From NCBI GenBank assembly GCA_025450035.1, contig JANWIF010000147.1, positions 1 through 64,000 of the forward strand: 64,000 bases of DNA. The letters are read 5' to 3'. The notes beneath the pieces were generated by a model. The model had not been told where the DNA came from and made no database searches. It saw nothing but the letters and a program-made list of their open reading frames with translations. Both the position numbers and the translations under genes were made by a program. Source of the stretch: Gemmatimonadaceae bacterium (GTDB taxonomy: Bacteria > Gemmatimonadota > Gemmatimonadetes > Gemmatimonadales > Gemmatimonadaceae). The stretch's first letter is position 1. Each line of letters begins with the position of its first letter. Positions 62,687-64,000 of this stretch are shown here, in pieces.

Positions 62687-64000
62687 ATGGCCCATCCGCA
62701 GACCACAATTCCGATCGATCAGACGCCGTCGCGGTATCCGGCGATGATACCTCCTGACTCGCCGTGGGCCGAGTTGCGTGCCGATCGCCTCATGAAGGCG
62801 ATCGGCTGGATGATTTTCGCGTATATCTGGCGGATTCAGGACGTGCTGCCAATTCTCGGCAAGGTTCAGCTGCCGATCTTGGTCGGCGCGATCTCGGTTG
62901 GATTCTACGCGACATCGCGTCATCCAGCTCGGCGAGCCCGCCTCCTGAAATCGCCGCTCACGTCGCTGACTCTGCTTCTGTGGGGAATCATGCTGGTTGG
63001 TGTCCCTACCAGCCTCTGGGCAGGACACAGCCTGAGCTTCGCACTCAAGAGCCAATTGCTGAACATCCTGTTCATGGGGCTGGTCGCGTTGAGCATTCGC
63101 AGCGTGCGCGACGTCGAATGGTTTGCGCGCGTGAACCTGTACGGTGCGATGTTCTACGCCACGATCGTGAACATTTTCTTCAGTGTGGGCTCCGACGGTC
63201 GACTGTCGAATCTTGTGTTCTACGATTCCAACGATTTCGCTTTGGTGATGGTGACGACAATTCCATTCGCCCTATTCTTCTTGCGACCCGGCAACAGCTC
63301 GCGGCGCCGGGCGATCGCCCTGGCTGCCCTCGCCATGTTGCTCATTGGCATTGTGAAGAGTGGATCGCGGGGCGGCTTCATTGGCCTCATCGTAGTGCTG
63401 CTCTACGTTCTGGTGCGCTATCGCTCGATTCCCAGCCGCGTGCGCATGTTTGCGGCTCTCGGTGGCATCGTACTGGTGGCTGCGTTGGGCTCGGACAAAT
63501 ATTGGACGCAGATCAGCACGATCGCGCATCCAGAAGGCGACTACAACTGGACCGACCCGGTCGGCCGCAAAGCAGTGTGGGAGCGTGGGCTGGGGTACGT
63601 GGAGCAACACCCGCTGGTGGGTGTTGGTGTCAAGGCGTATCCGATCGCGGAAGGCACGTTGTCCGACATCGGACGCTCGTTATCCGCGCAAGGGAAGGGA
63701 TTCAAGTGGTCGGTGGCGCACAACTCGTTTCTGGAGACAGCCGCAGAGTTGGGCATCCCCGGCCTCATTGTGTTCGTGGCGTTCTTCGTCGTCGCCATTC
63801 GCACGCTCATGCGCGTGAAACCGGGACGCCGATACGGGCCATGGATCTCGACACGCGAGACAGCCATCGCGCAGATGCTCGTGGGCGCCCTCGTGGGATT
63901 TGCCGTTGCTGGCATCTTCGTCTCGGCGGAGTATTTCTCATATCTGTATTTTCTACTCGGGCTCGTTATCGGCTTCGACAAGATTCTCCGCCTGCGTCGA
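62687..64000 (+). CDS. O-antigen ligase/polymerase-like membrane protein, partial at window end
   Basis: Open frame from ATG 62687 to the edge: MAHPQTTIPIDQTPSRYPAMIPPDSPWAEL ... SGSRGGFIGLIVVLLYVLVRYRS ... VAHNSFLETAAELGIPGLIVFVAFF. Confidence 0.9.
   Translation, partial: MAHPQTTIPIDQTPSRYPAMIPPDSPWAELRADRLMKAIGWMIFAYIWRIQDVLPILGKVQLPILVGAISVGFYATSRHPARRARLLKSPLTSLTLLLWGIMLVGVPTSLWAGHSLSFALKSQLLNILFMGLVALSIRSVRDVEWFARVNLYGAMFYATIVNIFFSVGSDGRLSNLVFYDSNDFALVMVTTIPFALFFLRPGNSSRRRAIALAALAMLLIGIVKSGSRGGFIGLIVVLLYVLVRYRSIPSRVRMFAALGGIVLVAALGSDKYWTQISTIAHPEGDYNWTDPVGRKAVWERGLGYVEQHPLVGVGVKAYPIAEGTLSDIGRSLSAQGKGFKWSVAHNSFLETAAELGIPGLIVFVAFFVVAIRTLMRVKPGRRYGPWISTRETAIAQMLVGALVGFAVAGIFVSAEYFSYLYFLLGLVIGFDKILRLRR

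Noticed and set aside
1-64000. rRNA, tRNA, transposase, integrase, prophage or classic defence systems
   Set aside because: Looked for on both strands by motif; nothing convincing found. tRNAscan-SE and Infernal would be needed to exclude small RNA genes.

Overview
This is a gene-dense, high-GC bacterial window. Gene content and motif composition suggest an environmental phylum such as Gemmatimonadota, but taxonomy is inference only. There are about 55 CDS and no rRNA, tRNA, CRISPR array or transposase that I could support. Main blocks: (1) Ser/Thr kinase fragment, rubrerythrin-VIT iron transporter, multi-PDZ protein and Kup K+ transporter. (2) PadR regulator with a duplicated palindromic operator, beside a three-subunit molybdenum hydroxylase of the 4-hydroxybenzoyl-CoA-reductase type. 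(3) An ECF-sigma-led MacAB/TolC-like efflux operon. (4) A TetR-EmrA-TolC locus whose EmrB-like permease lacks its N-terminal half. (5) A PolX-Nth-EVE-cyclophilin repair/housekeeping run. (6) A complete ECF-type importer (S, T, fused A-A) with a degenerate second ABC signature. (7) Peptidases, an amidohydrolase, an alcohol dehydrogenase and an acyl-CoA dehydrogenase. (8) CbiX-like chelatase, Hcy-methyltransferase/MTHFR and MetH, with a SAM-II-like riboswitch and an in-frame amber codon in metH. (9) An exopolysaccharide locus (about 49-64 kb) with a kinase-methyltransferase fusion, two paralogous glycosidase-like proteins, VanZ, a deacetylase, FemAB, DegT, GT4 and an O-antigen ligase-like protein. 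The strongest unexplained signal is the word GTTAGGC/GCCTAAC: 47 copies counted by eye, used in several reading frames on both strands, and depleted in the exopolysaccharide locus.
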